DNA from: Luteimonas sp. YGD11-2
Lineage (GTDB): Bacteria > Pseudomonadota > Gammaproteobacteria > Xanthomonadales > Xanthomonadaceae
DNA length: 64,000 nt
Assembly (NCBI RefSeq): GCF_004118975.1
Contig: NZ_CP035376.1
Span: 1,240,001-1,304,000 of the forward strand
Reading direction: 5' to 3'
The notes under the pieces were generated by a model, which ran no database searches, was not told the DNA's origin, and saw only the letters and a program-made list of their open reading frames with translations. Of this stretch, positions 37,807-48,566 are shown piece by piece (the stretch's first letter is position 1; each line of letters starts with the position of its first letter). A program made the translations under genes and the position numbers.

Positions 37807-37820
37807 ATGCGGGTTTTTTT
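37792..37820 (+). terminator. Intrinsic terminator upstream of asnB (attenuator)
   Basis: A 10-bp perfect stem (37792-37801 with 37806-37815, loop GGCC), with seven T's at 37814-37820 overlapping the stem's last two bases. It lies 73 bases before the asnB ATG and after the leader peptide. It could also end dapE transcription, but its upstream mimic sequence and the leader peptide argue for conditional termination. Confidence 0.85.
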
Positions 37821-37893
37821 ATTGGCCGCGATACCGATGGCCTGCGGTCCCGGCGGATTGCGTTGCTTCCAACCTGAGGCGGGGGACTTCCAT

Positions 37894-39618
37894 ATGTGTT
37901 CGATCTTCGGCGTGTTCGACCTGCAACCCGGCGACGACCTCGCCAGCCTGCGCCGGGAGGCCCTGGAGTGTTCCCTGCGGCAGCGCCATCGCGGCCCGGA
38001 CTGGAGCGGCGTGCACGTCGACGCCGGTGCGATCCTGGTCCACGAGCGGCTGGCCATCGTCGATCCGGCCGGCGGCGCGCAGCCGCTGCGGTCGGAGGAC
38101 GGCGCGCTGGTGCTCGCGGTCAATGGCGAGATCTACAACCACCAGGCGCTGCGGGCGGACCTGGGCGACCGCTACGCCTTCCAGAGCGGTTCCGATTGCG
38201 AGGTCATCAACGCCCTGTATCGCGAGGAGGCGCCGGAGGTATTCCTCGAGCGCCTCAACGGCATCTTCGCGTTCGCGCTGTGGGACCGTGCCGCCAGCCG
38301 CGTGCTGATCGCGCGTGACCCGATCGGCGTGGTGCCGCTGTACTGGGGGCACGATCGCGAGGGACGCCTGCGCGTGGCCTCCGAGATGAAGGCGCTTGCC
38401 GGCAGCTGCGCCGACGTCGCGCAGTTCCCGCCCGGGCACTGCTACGACAGCGCTACCGGCGCGCTGACCCGCTACTACAGGCCGGGCTGGCGCGACTACG
38501 CCGCCGTAGAGGGTGAGCCGGTGTCGCTGACCGGGCTGCGGGAGGCCTTCGAGGCCGCCGTGCACCGCCAGCTGATGACCGACGTGCCGTACGGCGTGCT
38601 GTTGTCGGGTGGGCTGGATTCGTCGCTGGTCGCCGCCGTCGCCGCGCGCTACGCACGCCATCGCATCGAGGATGGCGACCGCAGCGAAGCCTGGTGGCCG
38701 CGCCTGCATTCATTCGCGATCGGGCTGAAAGGGTCGCCGGACCTTGCCGCGGCCGAGGTTGCCGCCCGGGCGCTGGGCACCGTGCACCACGGATTCGAAT
38801 ACAGCTTCGAGGAAGGCCTGGATGCCCTGCCGGAGGTGATCCGCCATATCGAGACCTACGACGTCACCACCATCCGCGCCTCCACCCCGATGTTCCTGCT
38901 GGCCCGGCGGATCAAGGCGATGGGAGTGAAGATGGTGCTGTCGGGCGAGGGCAGCGACGAGGTGTTCGGCGGTTACCTGTATTTCCACAAGGCACCGGAT
39001 GCGCGCGAGTTCCACGACGAGCTGGTGCGCAAGCTCGATGGACTGCACAACTACGACTGCCTGCGTGCCAACAAGTCGATGATGGCCTGGGGCGTCGAGC
39101 CGCGCGTGCCCTTCCTCGACCGTGAATTCCTCGATGTCGCGATGCGCATCGATGCGCGCCACAAGATGGTCGAGAAGGGGTCCTCGGGCCCGCAACGGAT
39201 GGAGAAGGGCGTGCTGCGCCAGGCCTTCGAGGGCTGGCTGCCCGACGAGATCCTCTGGCGGCAGAAAGAGCAGTTCAGCGATGGCGTCGGCTATGGCTGG
39301 ATCGACGGTCTCAAGGCCTGTGCCGGCACCCGGGTCAGCGACCGCGAACTCGCCGCCGCGGCGCGGCGCTTCCCGCACAACCCGCCGCAGACGAAGGAGG
39401 CGTACTGGTATCGCTGCCTGTTCGAGCAGCAGTTTCCCGGCGCCGCGGCGGCGGAAACGGTACCCGGCGGAAAGTCGATCGCCTGCTCGTCGCCGGCGGC
39501 GATTGCATGGGACGCGTCGTTCGCCAATGCCGCCGACCCCTCCGGTCGCGCGGTTGCGGGCGTGCACAACGATGCGGTCGTGGTTGATCCGCAGCCGTCG
39601 CCGGTGATCGCGGCCTGA
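37894..39618 (+). CDS. asnB: Asparagine synthase (glutamine-hydrolysing)
   Basis: 574 residues. It makes asparagine from aspartate, glutamine and ATP. The mature N-terminal Cys nucleophile follows the initiator Met (MCSIFGVFD), starting the glutaminase domain, with [14 protein letters not shown] and VNGEIYNH. The synthetase domain has the PP-loop SGGLDSS at about residue 237 and [20 protein letters not shown]. It is colinear with E. coli AsnB (554 residues), with a slightly longer C-terminus. GGGGGA (37881-37886) is 7 bases before ATG 37894. Expression is probably controlled by the attenuator upstream. Confidence 0.97.
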   Translation: MCSIFGVFDLQPGDDLASLRREALECSLRQRHRGPDWSGVHVDAGAILVHERLAIVDPAGGAQPLRSEDGALVLAVNGEIYNHQALRADLGDRYAFQSGSDCEVINALYREEAPEVFLERLNGIFAFALWDRAASRVLIARDPIGVVPLYWGHDREGRLRVASEMKALAGSCADVAQFPPGHCYDSATGALTRYYRPGWRDYAAVEGEPVSLTGLREAFEAAVHRQLMTDVPYGVLLSGGLDSSLVAAVAARYARHRIEDGDRSEAWWPRLHSFAIGLKGSPDLAAAEVAARALGTVHHGFEYSFEEGLDALPEVIRHIETYDVTTIRASTPMFLLARRIKAMGVKMVLSGEGSDEVFGGYLYFHKAPDAREFHDELVRKLDGLHNYDCLRANKSMMAWGVEPRVPFLDREFLDVAMRIDARHKMVEKGSSGPQRMEKGVLRQAFEGWLPDEILWRQKEQFSDGVGYGWIDGLKACAGTRVSDRELAAAARRFPHNPPQTKEAYWYRCLFEQQFPGAAAAETVPGGKSIACSSPAAIAWDASFANAADPSGRAVAGVHNDAVVVDPQPSPVIAA

Positions 39619-39690
39619 CGCTGGCATCGGCCGGAGAACCCGGGCCATGCGGTATGGCAGCGCGCCTGCGCGAAGGCCTTCCCGCGGGGG

Positions 39691-39715
39691 CTGGCCGCGG
39701 CCGGGGCCGCTCCTG
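39691..39715. repeat. REP-like palindrome between asnB and fabV
   Basis: The minus strand reads AGGAGCGGCCCCGGCCGCGG, a GC-rich imperfect palindrome of the kind scattered in xanthomonad intergenic DNA. A related core (GGGAGCGGCCTGGCCGCGG) occurs at 41914-41932. It is probably a REP element; copy number in the genome cannot be judged here. Confidence 0.5.
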
Positions 39716-39765
39716 TCAGGCGCCACCATCGACCCGCGTACGGACGGTCGCCGACGACCGCGCAG

Positions 39766-39771
39766 TAAACT
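39766..39771 (+). promoter_or_regulatory. Candidate -10 box (TAAACT) of fabV
   Basis: TAAACT lies 32 bases before the fabV GTG start. No convincing -35. Confidence 0.3.
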
Positions 39772-39803
39772 TGCCCGTCTGTCCGACTGGCAACGAGCAC
39801 ACC

Positions 39804-41009
39804 GTGATCATCCAACCCAAGGTCCGCGGCTTCATCTGCACCACCACCCATCCGACTGGTTGCGCGCTCAACGTGCGCGACCAGATCGCGGCGACGAAGG
39901 CACAGGGGGTGCGCAACGACGGGCCGAAGAAGGTGCTGGTGATCGGCGCATCCAGCGGCTACGGGCTGGCCGCACGCATCAGCGCCGCGTTCGGTTTCGG
40001 CGCGGACACACTGGGCGTGTTCTTCGAGAAGCCGGGTAGCGAGAAGAAGCCCGGTACCGCCGGCTGGTACAACGCCGCCGCGTTCGACCGCGAAGCCAAA
40101 GCGGCGGGCCTGTACAGCCGCTCGATCAACGGCGATGCGTTCTCCGATGCCGCACGCGAGAAGGTGATCGAGCTGATCCGCGACGAAATGGGTGGGCAGG
40201 TGGACCTGGTGGTCTATTCGCTGGCATCGCCTGTGCGCAAGCTGCCCGACACCGGCGAGGTCAAGCGTTCGGCGCTCAAGCCGATCGGCGAGGCCTACAC
40301 CTCGACCGCCATCGATACCAACAGGGACCAGGTCATCGAGGCCACGATCGAGCCGGCCAGCGAGCAGGAGATCGAGGACACCATCGCGGTGATGGGCGGC
40401 CAGGACTGGCAGCTGTGGATCGACGCGCTGGAGGCCGCTGGCGTGCTCGCCGATGGCGCCAGGACGGTGGCCTTCAGCTATATCGGCACCGAGATCACCT
40501 GGCCGATCTACTGGCATGGCGCGCTGGGCCGCGCCAAGGTCGACCTCGATGCCACCGCGCGGCGGCTTGATGCAAGGCTCGCCGCGAACGGCGGCAGCGC
40601 GAACGTCGCGGTGCTGAAGTCGGTGGTCACCCAGGCCAGCGCGGCGATCCCGGTGCTGCCGCTGTACATCGCCATCGTGTTCAAGGTGATGAAGGAAAAG
40701 GGCCTGCACGAAGGCACCATCGAACAGCTCGACCGCCTGTTCCGCGAGCGCATGTACCGCGCCGACGGCACTGTCGGTGAAGTCGACGACGAAGGGCGTT
40801 TCCGCCTCGACGACTGGGAACTGCGCGACGACGTGCAGGCGCAATGTCAGGCCGTGTGGCCGCAGGTGCGCACGGAGAACCTGTTCGAGCTGACCGACTA
40901 CGCCAGCTACAAGCACGAGTTCCTGAAGTTGTTCGGCTTCGAGCGCGACGACGTCGACTACGACGCCGAGGTGGATCCGGTGGCCGATTTCGACGTGATC
41001 GAACTCTGA
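39804..41009 (+). CDS. fabV: Enoyl-ACP reductase FabV / trans-2-enoyl-CoA reductase
   Basis: 401 residues from a GTG start. FabV reduces the enoyl-ACP double bond with NADH in the last step of fatty acid elongation and is insensitive to triclosan in species where it was tested. The characteristic N-terminus ([19 protein letters not shown]), the Rossmann stretch [16 protein letters not shown] and the FabV-specific active site Y-x8-K (Tyr236, Lys245, in [10 protein letters not shown]) are present. The length matches the family. No fabI is seen in the window. The frame upstream of GTG has no plausible start. Confidence 0.97.
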   Translation: MIIQPKVRGFICTTTHPTGCALNVRDQIAATKAQGVRNDGPKKVLVIGASSGYGLAARISAAFGFGADTLGVFFEKPGSEKKPGTAGWYNAAAFDREAKAAGLYSRSINGDAFSDAAREKVIELIRDEMGGQVDLVVYSLASPVRKLPDTGEVKRSALKPIGEAYTSTAIDTNRDQVIEATIEPASEQEIEDTIAVMGGQDWQLWIDALEAAGVLADGARTVAFSYIGTEITWPIYWHGALGRAKVDLDATARRLDARLAANGGSANVAVLKSVVTQASAAIPVLPLYIAIVFKVMKEKGLHEGTIEQLDRLFRERMYRADGTVGEVDDEGRFRLDDWELRDDVQAQCQAVWPQVRTENLFELTDYASYKHEFLKLFGFERDDVDYDAEVDPVADFDVIEL

Positions 41010-41199
41010 CGGGCAGACAGGCCGATGGCGGGGTGCACAAAAGGCGGATGACGGGATACGCGGACGCCAGCCGTCCGCGTTTACTCACGCCTTGCCGGCA
41101 CCTCCCGGCCCATGAAACGATTCATCCCGGCGATCGTTCTGTTTTTGCGGCGAAAGGCCCATAGCCTTCTCTCATCCATCCACTGATGAGCAGATGCCC

Positions 41200-41799
41200 A
41201 TGTCCCAGACCTTTCTCGATGCCATCCGTCGTCGCCGCAGCCAGTACGCGCTGGGCCCCGAGCTGCCGCTGTCGCGTGACGACACCACCGCGCTGATCCA
41301 GGAGGCGATCCGCCTGGCGCCGTCGTCGTTCAACTCGCAGAGCTCGCGCGCGGTGATCCTCCACGGCGACGAGAGCCTGCGCTTCTGGGACATCGTCCGC
41401 GAGGCGCTGCGCGGGATCGTGCCGGCCGAGGCGTTCGCCGCCACCGGGCAGAAGATCGACAGCTTCGCCGCCGGCGCCGGCACCGTGCTGTTCTACGAGG
41501 ACCAGGACGTGGTGAAGGCCCTGCAGGAACAGTTCCCGCTGTATGCCGACAACTTCCCGGTGTGGTCCGAACATTCCACCGGTATCGCCCAGTTCGCGGT
41601 CTGGACCGCGCTGGCCAATGCCGGGATCGGCGCCAGCCTGCAGCACTACAACCCGCTGCCCGACGAGGCCGCGGCGCAGGCCTGGAACCTGCCGGCGAGC
41701 TGGAAGCTGCGCGCGCAGATGCCGTTCGGCGCCAACGCAGGCCCGATCGGCGAGAAGACCTTTATCGACGACAGCGCCCGTTTCCGCGTCTTCGGCTGA
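41200..41799 (+). CDS. Nitroreductase family protein (Frm2/Hbn1-like)
   Basis: 199 residues. MSQTFLDAIRRRRSQYALGP and RLAPSSFNSQSSRAVIL are typical of small FMN nitroreductases of the Frm2/Hbn1 type, which lack the long insertion of NfsA/NfsB. TGIAQFAVWTALANAGIGAS and PFGANAGPIGEKTF complete the fold. Two ATGs, 41194 and 41200, compete; GATGAG at 41185-41190 is 9 bases before the second and only 3 before the first, so 41200 is preferred. Its natural substrate is unknown, and redox or lipid signalling roles have been proposed for yeast relatives. Confidence 0.88.
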   Translation: MSQTFLDAIRRRRSQYALGPELPLSRDDTTALIQEAIRLAPSSFNSQSSRAVILHGDESLRFWDIVREALRGIVPAEAFAATGQKIDSFAAGAGTVLFYEDQDVVKALQEQFPLYADNFPVWSEHSTGIAQFAVWTALANAGIGASLQHYNPLPDEAAAQAWNLPASWKLRAQMPFGANAGPIGEKTFIDDSARFRVFG

Positions 41800-41913
41800 G
41801 CGGCGGCTGGCGCTGACGGGATCGCCTATCGGCGAAGCGGCTGCCGGGTCGAAAGCGTGGCCCCGGCGGCAGGCATCGCACGAAAGCGCTCCCAGCGGTT
41901 ACGCGTTTCGTTT

Positions 41914-41932
41914 GGGAGCGGCCTGGCCGCGG
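41914..41932. repeat. REP-like palindrome between the nitroreductase and acylase genes
   Basis: GGGAGCGGCCTGGCCGCGG, related to the palindrome at 39691-39715. A nearby CGCTCCCA (41887-41894) can pair with TGGGAGCG (41913-41920), giving a longer hairpin. The 41800-42006 gap has no gene. No T-run on either strand. Confidence 0.5.
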
Positions 41933-42006
41933 TTGCGCCCTTGACCCAAAGGGATGTGCAGTGCCTGGTCGGACCGGGGTCGCGCCGCCGGTCGGGCGCA
42001 TGGACG

Positions 42007-44658
42007 TCAGTCGCCCGCGGCGCTCGCCGGCGACAGCAGGAGCTGGTGGCGGGTTTCTCCGGGCAGGAACGGCGAGGCGCGGCCACGGGCCCAGTCGTCA
42101 TGGCCGGCGCCCCAGAACGGCGACAGCGGATGGCCGCTCTGGCCGCCGGGCATGTGGGCGATGCCATCGGCCTCGTGCCCCGGGGCCACCACCATCCGCT
42201 GCGAGGCGCCGAAGCCGGGGCCCTGCACGCGCGGCATCATGCTGTCGCCCGGCAGTGGCTCGGCCGGCATGCACAGCAGACGACGACCGATGAGCGGAAT
42301 CGCACCCGCCAGCGGATGGCAGATCGAGGCGGTGTTGCGTTCGCCCCAGGTCCGCGCCGCCAGAGGGCCGGTTTGGCCGAGCTCGTCGCGCACCTGGGCT
42401 GCCGCATCCTCGAGCAGCGCGGTCCAGCCATCGCGGGCGTCGTCGCAGACGGCGTCGCCGGGTGCGCGCGTCGCGCAGCTGTAGCGGCGCGGCAGCAGAT
42501 GCGCAGGACGTGCGCCCAGCAATGGCCATGCCACGCCTTCGAGGTGTGGCAACGACGGCAGCGCGAAGTCGGTACCCAGAGTTGCCAGCGCGGGCGAGGC
42601 CAGGCCGTCGGCGATCCGCGCATGCACCGCCAGGCGCCAGGCCCGCACGATGCGGTAACTCGCCGAATCGACATCGGCGTGGCCGCTCCAGTCAGCGGAT
42701 GCCGCCGCAAGCGCGCGCAGCGCGGGCGCGTTGTGGTCGTCGCTGCCGGCGGTCGCGTCGTTGCCAGCGAACGTGCGCAGCAGTTCCCACCAGCGCGTCA
42801 TCAGCAGCGCGCGATCGTCGAGCTGGATGTCCAGCAGGTCGCGCTCGTCGAACCGTTCGCGTGCGGCCAGGGCGTCACGGATCTGCCTCGCGCGTGCGCC
42901 GAGGGTGGCGCCGCCGTCGCCGACGCGGCGGAACGCCTCGCCATCGACGATGCGGTTGTTGGCCGTCCACAACCGGTCCGCCGTGGGCGAGCGCAGCAGC
43001 GGGGATGCGTTGGTGGCGATCGGCCAGGGCTCGCAGGTCGTGCCGTCGCCATCGCCATCGCCACCGGGCGCGGTGGAAATCCGCGCGCCGTCGCAACCCG
43101 GCGCGCGCTGTGGCAGCGGGCCGAGCAGCCGCCAGGCGATCGCGCCATGGCGGTCGCCGGCGACGAGGTTCTGCGTGGGCGTGGCGGTGCGGTTGGCGAT
43201 CTGCAGCAGATGGTCGAGGTTGCGTGCGCGCACGAAATCCGCAAGCCCGAAGTCCAGTGATCCGGGCAGGTGTGCCACCCAGCGCAGCGCCAGCGCGCTG
43301 CCGTCGGCCTCGCGATGCAGGATCGGGCCCCATGCGGTTTCGTCGACCGCCACGGTGACGGGTTCGCCGCCAGCCACCGCGATCCGTTCCTCGTGGCGTT
43401 CGTAGCCGGTGCAACCCGCCGTGGTCGCCGGCCCGGGCGCGGCGCACGGCCGTACCCGCTGCCAGTCGAGGTAGTCGCCGTAGCTGTTGGTGAAACCCCA
43501 GGCCACGTGGCCGGTGCTGCCCACGATCACCGCGGGCAGGCCGGGCAGGGTGAAGCCGGTGACATCGACCTGCCCGCCGGGTGCGGTGGCGTCGGGATAG
43601 CGCAGGCGCACGCGGAACCAGATGTTCGGCGCGCGCAGGCCGAGGTGCATGTCGTCGGCCACCAGTGCACGGCCGTCGTCGGTGAGTCGGCCGGAAACCG
43701 CGAAATTGTTGCTGCCGGGCAGGAGGTCGGTCTCCGCAGGCAAGCCGCCAATGAATCTCTCCGGCATCACGGCAGAGAGGGCGAGCGACCGCGGAGCGGA
43801 CGGTGGAGTGAGGGCAGACATTCCGGACGCAAGGCGCGCGCCACCGCTCCTGTCGCCCGTCCCCGGCACCGATCCGATCAGCTGCTGGGCCGGCGCCACC
43901 GGTGTATCCGCTGCCGGCGTGGGCAACGTCCGCAGGTCGAGGACGGCGGCATCGGGCAGCGTCGCGTCGCCCCAGACCTTGCCGGACAGCGGCGCATCCC
44001 AGCTGCTGCCCGAGTGGGCGAGCAGGCTATAGAGCGGTGGCGGCAGCTGGTCGCGCAGGCGCGCCAGCGCCAGCTCGCGCGTGTTGGCCGCGTCCTGCAG
44101 GTCGAAGTACATCGCATAGCCCGCCAGCACCGAGTCGGACGTGGTCCACGGTTGCGGTCGCTGGCGCAGCAGCAGGTAGGGCCACGGGCGTACGCGCAAT
44201 GCGTCGCGGCCTGCGTTGACGCCATCCACATAGGCCTGCAGCGCCGCCTCGCGGCCGGCGACGATTTCCGGCAGCCGCGCCTCCACGCGTGCGCGCATGC
44301 GATGCATGCGGTTGGCGCGGTCCACGTCCAGGGCGCGGGCGCCGAACAGCGCCGACAGTTCGCCCGCCGGCACCCGACGCATCAGGTCCATCTCGAAATA
44401 GCGCTCCTGCGCGTGCACCCAGCCCAGCACGCGCATCGCATCGGCCTCGCTGCCGGCCTCGATGGTCACAACGCCGCGCGCGTCGCGGCTGACCGACACC
44501 GGCGCCTCCAAGCCCTGGAGGCCGGAATCGCCGTCCAGCCGCGGCACGCTGCCGCGCAGCAGCAGCCACGCCGCCATGGCCATCAGCGCCGCCAACAGAA
44601 TGATCGCGATCAGCAACAGCGCGCCCGCGCGTAGCGGGCGCCGGATTCCAGGCCGCAT
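42007..44658 (-). CDS. Penicillin acylase family (Ntn-hydrolase) protein
   Basis: 883 residues. The N-terminus has one hydrophobic helix (about 13-33, [20 protein letters not shown]), a membrane anchor or signal peptide. The alpha chain follows, with the family stretch [20 protein letters not shown]. The self-processing serine is Ser316 in [12 protein letters not shown], where cleavage would expose the beta-chain nucleophile; [16 protein letters not shown] and YHP-type elements follow. The family includes penicillin, cephalosporin, aculeacin and acyl-homoserine-lactone acylases. The substrate cannot be told from sequence. The start at 44658 has GGGGGA upstream and a TAGAAT box at 44690-44685. 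Confidence 0.9.
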   Translation of the reverse strand: MRPGIRRPLRAGALLLIAIILLAALMAMAAWLLLRGSVPRLDGDSGLQGLEAPVSVSRDARGVVTIEAGSEADAMRVLGWVHAQERYFEMDLMRRVPAGELSALFGARALDVDRANRMHRMRARVEARLPEIVAGREAALQAYVDGVNAGRDALRVRPWPYLLLRQRPQPWTTSDSVLAGYAMYFDLQDAANTRELALARLRDQLPPPLYSLLAHSGSSWDAPLSGKVWGDATLPDAAVLDLRTLPTPAADTPVAPAQQLIGSVPGTGDRSGGARLASGMSALTPPSAPRSLALSAVMPERFIGGLPAETDLLPGSNNFAVSGRLTDDGRALVADDMHLGLRAPNIWFRVRLRYPDATAPGGQVDVTGFTLPGLPAVIVGSTGHVAWGFTNSYGDYLDWQRVRPCAAPGPATTAGCTGYERHEERIAVAGGEPVTVAVDETAWGPILHREADGSALALRWVAHLPGSLDFGLADFVRARNLDHLLQIANRTATPTQNLVAGDRHGAIAWRLLGPLPQRAPGCDGARISTAPGGDGDGDGTTCEPWPIATNASPLLRSPTADRLWTANNRIVDGEAFRRVGDGGATLGARARQIRDALAARERFDERDLLDIQLDDRALLMTRWWELLRTFAGNDATAGSDDHNAPALRALAAASADWSGHADVDSASYRIVRAWRLAVHARIADGLASPALATLGTDFALPSLPHLEGVAWPLLGARPAHLLPRRYSCATRAPGDAVCDDARDGWTALLEDAAAQVRDELGQTGPLAARTWGERNTASICHPLAGAIPLIGRRLLCMPAEPLPGDSMMPRVQGPGFGASQRMVVAPGHEADGIAHMPGGQSGHPLSPFWGAGHDDWARGRASPFLPGETRHQLLLSPASAAGD

Positions 44659-44684
44659 GGTCCATCCCCCTTGTCGAAGGTCCG

Positions 44685-44690
44685 ATTCTA
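44685..44690 (-). promoter_or_regulatory. Candidate -10 box (TAGAAT) of the acylase gene
   Basis: TAGAAT on the minus strand, 26 bases before the ATG at 44658. No clear -35. Confidence 0.45.
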
Positions 44691-44833
44691 GGAGAGCGCG
44701 GCGTGGAAGCAGCGGCGGACCTTGCCGGACCCTGCCGACACGCGAATGCGACTCGGACGGATTCTCATCCGATCGCGCCCGCGCACAAGCCGGCATACTC
44801 CGGCCGTCCAGCTGTCCGTCGAGAGGTCGCGTC

Positions 44834-45331
44834 ATGAAGGGTCACCCCGAAGTCATCGAATACCTGAAGGAGCTGCTGCGCGGCGAGCTGGCGGCGCGCG
44901 ACCAGTACTTCCTGCATTCGCGCCGCTACGAGGACCTCGGGCTGCACCGCCTCTACGAGCGCATCAACCACGAGATGGAGGAGGAAACCCATCACGCCGA
45001 TGCGCTGCTGCGGCGGATCCTGTTCCTGGAAGGCGATCCCGACATGCGCCCGCACGCGTTCGAACCCGGGCGCACGGTGGAGGAGATGCTGCAGCGCGAC
45101 CTCGACCTCGAGTACAAGGTGCGCGGCGATCTCGCCCGCGGCATCGCGCTGTGCGAGCAGCACCAGGACTACGTGAGCCGGGAAGTGCTGGTCACCCAGC
45201 TCGCCGACACCGAGGAAGATCACACCTACTGGCTGGAACAGCAGCTGCGCCTGATCAGGATGATCGGCCTAGAGAACTACCAGCAGAGCGGGATGGGCGA
45301 GGCCGGCGGCACGGACGCCGGCACGCACTAG
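44834..45331 (+). CDS. bfr: Bacterioferritin-like protein lacking the haem-ligand Met
   Basis: 165 residues, a four-helix ferritin of the bacterioferritin subfamily ([40 protein letters not shown]). Ferroxidase residues appear intact: Glu18, Glu51, His54, a Glu near 93, and Glu127/His130. The position of the haem-binding Met52 is Thr in [11 protein letters not shown]. The protein may therefore bind no haem, form mixed shells with another Bfr subunit, or use Met48; these are inferences. Start is ATG 44834. It is convergent with parC and divergent from the acylase gene. Confidence 0.9.
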   Translation: MKGHPEVIEYLKELLRGELAARDQYFLHSRRYEDLGLHRLYERINHEMEEETHHADALLRRILFLEGDPDMRPHAFEPGRTVEEMLQRDLDLEYKVRGDLARGIALCEQHQDYVSREVLVTQLADTEEDHTYWLEQQLRLIRMIGLENYQQSGMGEAGGTDAGTH

Positions 45332-45435
45332 GGGGTCCGCGCCGCGTGCGATTTCGACGCGGCCGCATACGTCCTTTCCGGACACCCTGGATTCGCGGAT
45401 GTGCAACGCAACCCCACGCGTCGCCACGCGCTGCG

Positions 45436-47679
45436 TTACTCGACTGCGAGCGCCTCCACCTTCTGCCAACCGCGCGGCAACAGTCCGCCACGACTCGCCC
45501 GCACCCCGATGTAGCTTTCCAGGTCCTTCCACGACAGCGACATCGTGCGCGCGCCGGACTTCACCTGCAGTGTCTGCCCGGCGCCGAGCACCGCCACCGC
45601 GACCACCCGCTCCGTGCCCCGCTTGGCCTTGGGGATCTCGATGATCTTGTTGCCCTTGCCGCGCTCGAGTTCCGGCAGTTCGCTGACCGGAAACGCCAGC
45701 AGGTGCCCGGCGCTGGTCACCGCGACGATGCGGTCGTCCGCGCCGCCGGTCAGCTGTGCGGGCTGCAGCACCTGCGCGCCTTCCGACAGCGACAGCATCG
45801 CCTTGCCGGCCTTCTGCCGGCCGACCAGGTTCTCGAAGCGGGTCACGAAGCCGTAGCCCTGCGACGACGCCAGTACGAAGCGCGCATCCGGCTCGCCGCT
45901 GGCCAGGGCCACGAACGATGCGCCGGGCGCCGGCGAGAAGCGCCCGGTCAGCGGTTCGCCGTTGCCGCGCGCCGATGGCAGGCTGTGGGCGATCGTCGAA
46001 TAACTGCGGCCGCCGGAATCGAGGAACACCACGGTCTGCGTGCTGCGGCCACGCACCGCCGCCAGCAGCTGGTCGCCCTCGCGGTACGAAAGCCCGGCCG
46101 GGTCGACGTCATGGCCCTTGGCCGCGCGCACCCAGCCCTTGGCGCTGAGCGCGATGGTCACCGGCTCGCTGGGCACCAGGTCGGTCTCCGCCAGCGCCTG
46201 GGCCGCGCCGCGCGCCACCAGCGGCGAACGCCGTTGGTCGCCGTACTTCTTCGCGTCGGCCAGCAGCTCGTCCTTGACCAGCTTCTTCAGCTTCGCATTC
46301 GAGCCCAGCGTCGCAGTGATGCGGTCGCGCTCGGTGGCGAGTTCGTCCTGCTCGCCGCGGATCTTCATTTCCTCCAGCCGTGCCAGCTGGCGCAGGCGCG
46401 TCTCGAGGATGTACTCGGCCTGTTCCTCCGAGAGGCCGAAGCGCGCGATCAGCGCCGGCTTCGGCTCGTCCTCGGTGCGGATGATGCGGATCACCTCGTC
46501 GAGGTTGAGGAACGCCACCAGCAGGCCTTCCAGCAGGTGCAGGCGGCGCTCGACCTTCTCCAGGCGGTGCTGCAGGCGGCGGGTCACGGTGGCGAAGCGG
46601 AACTCCAGCCATTCCGACAGCAGCATCTTCAGGTTCTTCACCTGCGGGCGGCCGTCGAGCCCGATGACATTGAAGTTCGCGCGGTAGCTGCGCTCGAGGT
46701 CGGTCGTGGCGAACAGGTGGCCCATCAGCTGTTCGGCATCGACACGGTTCGAGCGCGGCACCATCACGATGCGGGTCGGGTTGGCGTGGTCGGACTCGTC
46801 GCGGATGTCCTCCAGCCACGGCAGCTTCTTGGCGCGCATCTGCGCGGCGATCTGCTCGATCACCTTCGAAGGCGAGACCTGGTGCGGCAGCGCGGTCACC
46901 ACGATGTTGTGCGCCTCGCGCGCCCAGGTCGCGCGCGCGCGGATCGCGCCGCTGCCGGTCTCGTACAGCGTCAGCAGGTCGGATGCCGGGGTGATGATCT
47001 CGGCGGTGGTCGGGTAGTCCGGGCCGCGCACGTGCTCGCAGAGGTCGCGCACGCTGGCGTCCGGATCCTCGAGCAGGCGCACGCACGCGCTCACCACCTC
47101 GTTGAGGTTGTGCGGCGGCACGTCGGTGGCCATGCCGACCGCGATGCCGGTGGTGCCGTTGAGCAGCAGGTGCGGCAGCCGCGCCGGCAGCCACGAAGGC
47201 TCGTCGAGGGTGCCGTCGAAGTTGGCGGTCCAGTCGACGGTGCCGTGCGCGAGTTCGCCCAGCAGCATCTCCGCGATCGGGGTCATCTTCGATTCGGTGT
47301 AGCGCATCGCGGCGAACGACTTCGGGTCGTCGCTGGAGCCGAAGTTGCCCTGGCCGTCGATCAGTGGATAGCGGTACGAGAACGGCTGCGCCATCAGCAC
47401 CATCGCCTCGTAGCAGGCGCTGTCGCCGTGCGGGTGGTACTTGCCGATCACGTCACCCACGGTGCGCGCGGACTTCTTCGGCTTGGCCGCGGAGCCCAGG
47501 CCGAGCTCGCTCATCGCATAGATGATCCGGCGCTGCACCGGCTTCAGGCCGTCGCCGATGAAGGGCAGGGCGCGGTCCAGCACCACGTACATCGAGTAGT
47601 CGAGATAGGCGCGTTCGGCGTACTCGCGCAGCGGGATCTGCTCGAAGCCATGGAAGACGGGACGGACGGTGTCGTTCAT
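45436..47679 (-). CDS. parC: DNA topoisomerase IV subunit A
   Basis: 747 residues. It is the cleavage-rejoining subunit of topoisomerase IV, which unlinks daughter chromosomes. [12 protein letters not shown] and [14 protein letters not shown] form the quinolone-resistance region, with Ser87 and Glu91 in their sensitive-type state. The catalytic Tyr is Tyr127 (AAMRYTES). The C-terminal beta-pinwheel is from about 490 on. It is ParC rather than GyrA: the length is short and no GyrA-box is seen. ATG at 47679 ([12 protein letters not shown]) is chosen; the frame upstream would overlap the divergent regulator. Confidence 0.96.
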   Translation of the reverse strand: MNDTVRPVFHGFEQIPLREYAERAYLDYSMYVVLDRALPFIGDGLKPVQRRIIYAMSELGLGSAAKPKKSARTVGDVIGKYHPHGDSACYEAMVLMAQPFSYRYPLIDGQGNFGSSDDPKSFAAMRYTESKMTPIAEMLLGELAHGTVDWTANFDGTLDEPSWLPARLPHLLLNGTTGIAVGMATDVPPHNLNEVVSACVRLLEDPDASVRDLCEHVRGPDYPTTAEIITPASDLLTLYETGSGAIRARATWAREAHNIVVTALPHQVSPSKVIEQIAAQMRAKKLPWLEDIRDESDHANPTRIVMVPRSNRVDAEQLMGHLFATTDLERSYRANFNVIGLDGRPQVKNLKMLLSEWLEFRFATVTRRLQHRLEKVERRLHLLEGLLVAFLNLDEVIRIIRTEDEPKPALIARFGLSEEQAEYILETRLRQLARLEEMKIRGEQDELATERDRITATLGSNAKLKKLVKDELLADAKKYGDQRRSPLVARGAAQALAETDLVPSEPVTIALSAKGWVRAAKGHDVDPAGLSYREGDQLLAAVRGRSTQTVVFLDSGGRSYSTIAHSLPSARGNGEPLTGRFSPAPGASFVALASGEPDARFVLASSQGYGFVTRFENLVGRQKAGKAMLSLSEGAQVLQPAQLTGGADDRIVAVTSAGHLLAFPVSELPELERGKGNKIIEIPKAKRGTERVVAVAVLGAGQTLQVKSGARTMSLSWKDLESYIGVRASRGGLLPRGWQKVEALAVE

Positions 47680-47707
47680 CGGGACCGGTACTGCGGGGAA
47701 ACCGTCG

Positions 47708-47713
47708 ATTCTA
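47708..47713 (-). promoter_or_regulatory. Candidate -10 box (TAGAAT) of parC
   Basis: TAGAAT on the minus strand, 28 bases before the parC ATG, in the 95-base gap shared with the divergent FNR-type gene. Confidence 0.45.
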
Positions 47714-47745
47714 CCGGGGCAGCCAGGGTTCACGCCCTGCCTGGC

Positions 47746-47751
47746 TAGAAT
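47746..47751 (+). promoter_or_regulatory. Candidate -10 box (TAGAAT) of the FNR-type gene
   Basis: GGCTAGAAT, 23 bases before the ATG at 47775. No TTGAT-N4-ATCAA site is visible in the gap. Confidence 0.45.
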
Positions 47752-47774
47752 GACCACCCGCGACGGAGTCCATG

Positions 47775-48539
47775 ATGAGCAAGCGCGCCAGCCCGCAGGC
47801 GGCTCCGCAAGGAGTACGCGGGCGCACCGATGCACCGCGACGCGAGCCCCACGTGGGCTGCGACGGGTGCCTGGCCCGGCACCTGTCGGTGTGCGCGTCG
47901 CTGCCGCAGGAGGAAACCCGCAATCTGGAGGCCGCGGCCGGCAAGCTGCGGCTGCCGGCGGGCGCCACGCTGGCGCGCGAGGGCGCGCCGCGCCGTGATG
48001 TCTACACCGTCACCAGCGGCATGCTGCGCCAGGTGCGCGTGCTGGCCGATGGCCGCCGCCTGGTGGCCGGGTTCCTGCAGGCCGGCGACTTCATCGGCCT
48101 GACCGGTTCGCTGACCCACCGGCACACCATCGAGGCGATCAGCGACACCGCGCTGTGCGCGTTCCCGCTGCAGGGCATGCGCGCGCTGTGCGAGCGCCAC
48201 CCGGAGCTCGGTTCGGGCATGCTCGACCGCGCGTTCAACGCCCTCGATGCCAGCGAATCCAACCACATGGCGCTGGCACGGATGACGCCGCTCGAACGCC
48301 TCGCGGGCTTCCTGCTCGACATGGCCGCGCGCCAGCACCAGCGCGGTGGCGAGGCGGATCGCGTCGATCTGCCGATGACGCGCGCCGATATCGCCGACCA
48401 TCTCGGGCTCACGGTGGAAACCGTCAGCCGCAGCTTCACCCGGCTGCGCCGGGAGGAGTTCGTGCATTTCGACGATCCGCACCACATCCAACTGCGCGCG
48501 CCCGACCGGCTGCGCGCGCTGGTGCAGCCCTCGGGCTGA
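47775..48539 (+). CDS. FNR/CRP-family regulator with iron-sulphur cysteine motif
   Basis: 254 residues. The N-terminus carries C-x2-C-x7-C (Cys29, 32, 40; [12 protein letters not shown]), and a fourth Cys lies at 128 (DTALCAFP), where E. coli FNR has its central Cys. This predicts an oxygen-sensitive [4Fe-4S] cluster. A cNMP-type beta-barrel (about 50-135), a dimerisation helix, and a helix-turn-helix with [20 protein letters not shown] follow; the E..SR recognition residues match FNR. GGAG (47765-47768) is 6 bases before ATG 47775 and only 3 before ATG 47772. It faces cydDC, suggesting control of microaerobic respiration. Confidence 0.9.
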   Translation: MSKRASPQAAPQGVRGRTDAPRREPHVGCDGCLARHLSVCASLPQEETRNLEAAAGKLRLPAGATLAREGAPRRDVYTVTSGMLRQVRVLADGRRLVAGFLQAGDFIGLTGSLTHRHTIEAISDTALCAFPLQGMRALCERHPELGSGMLDRAFNALDASESNHMALARMTPLERLAGFLLDMAARQHQRGGEADRVDLPMTRADIADHLGLTVETVSRSFTRLRREEFVHFDDPHHIQLRAPDRLRALVQPSG

Positions 48540-48566
48540 GCGTTCCTCGCGGCAAGGCCCGCGGCG

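Noticed and set aside
37792..37820. Plain terminator of the dapD-yffB-dapE operon
   Set aside because: It lies about 180 bases past dapE, after an Asn-rich frame and a copy of its own 3' arm; conditional termination explains more. It may still serve both roles.
45436..47679. DNA gyrase subunit A
   Set aside because: 747 residues is too short for GyrA, no GyrA-box seen, and the sequence follows ParC.
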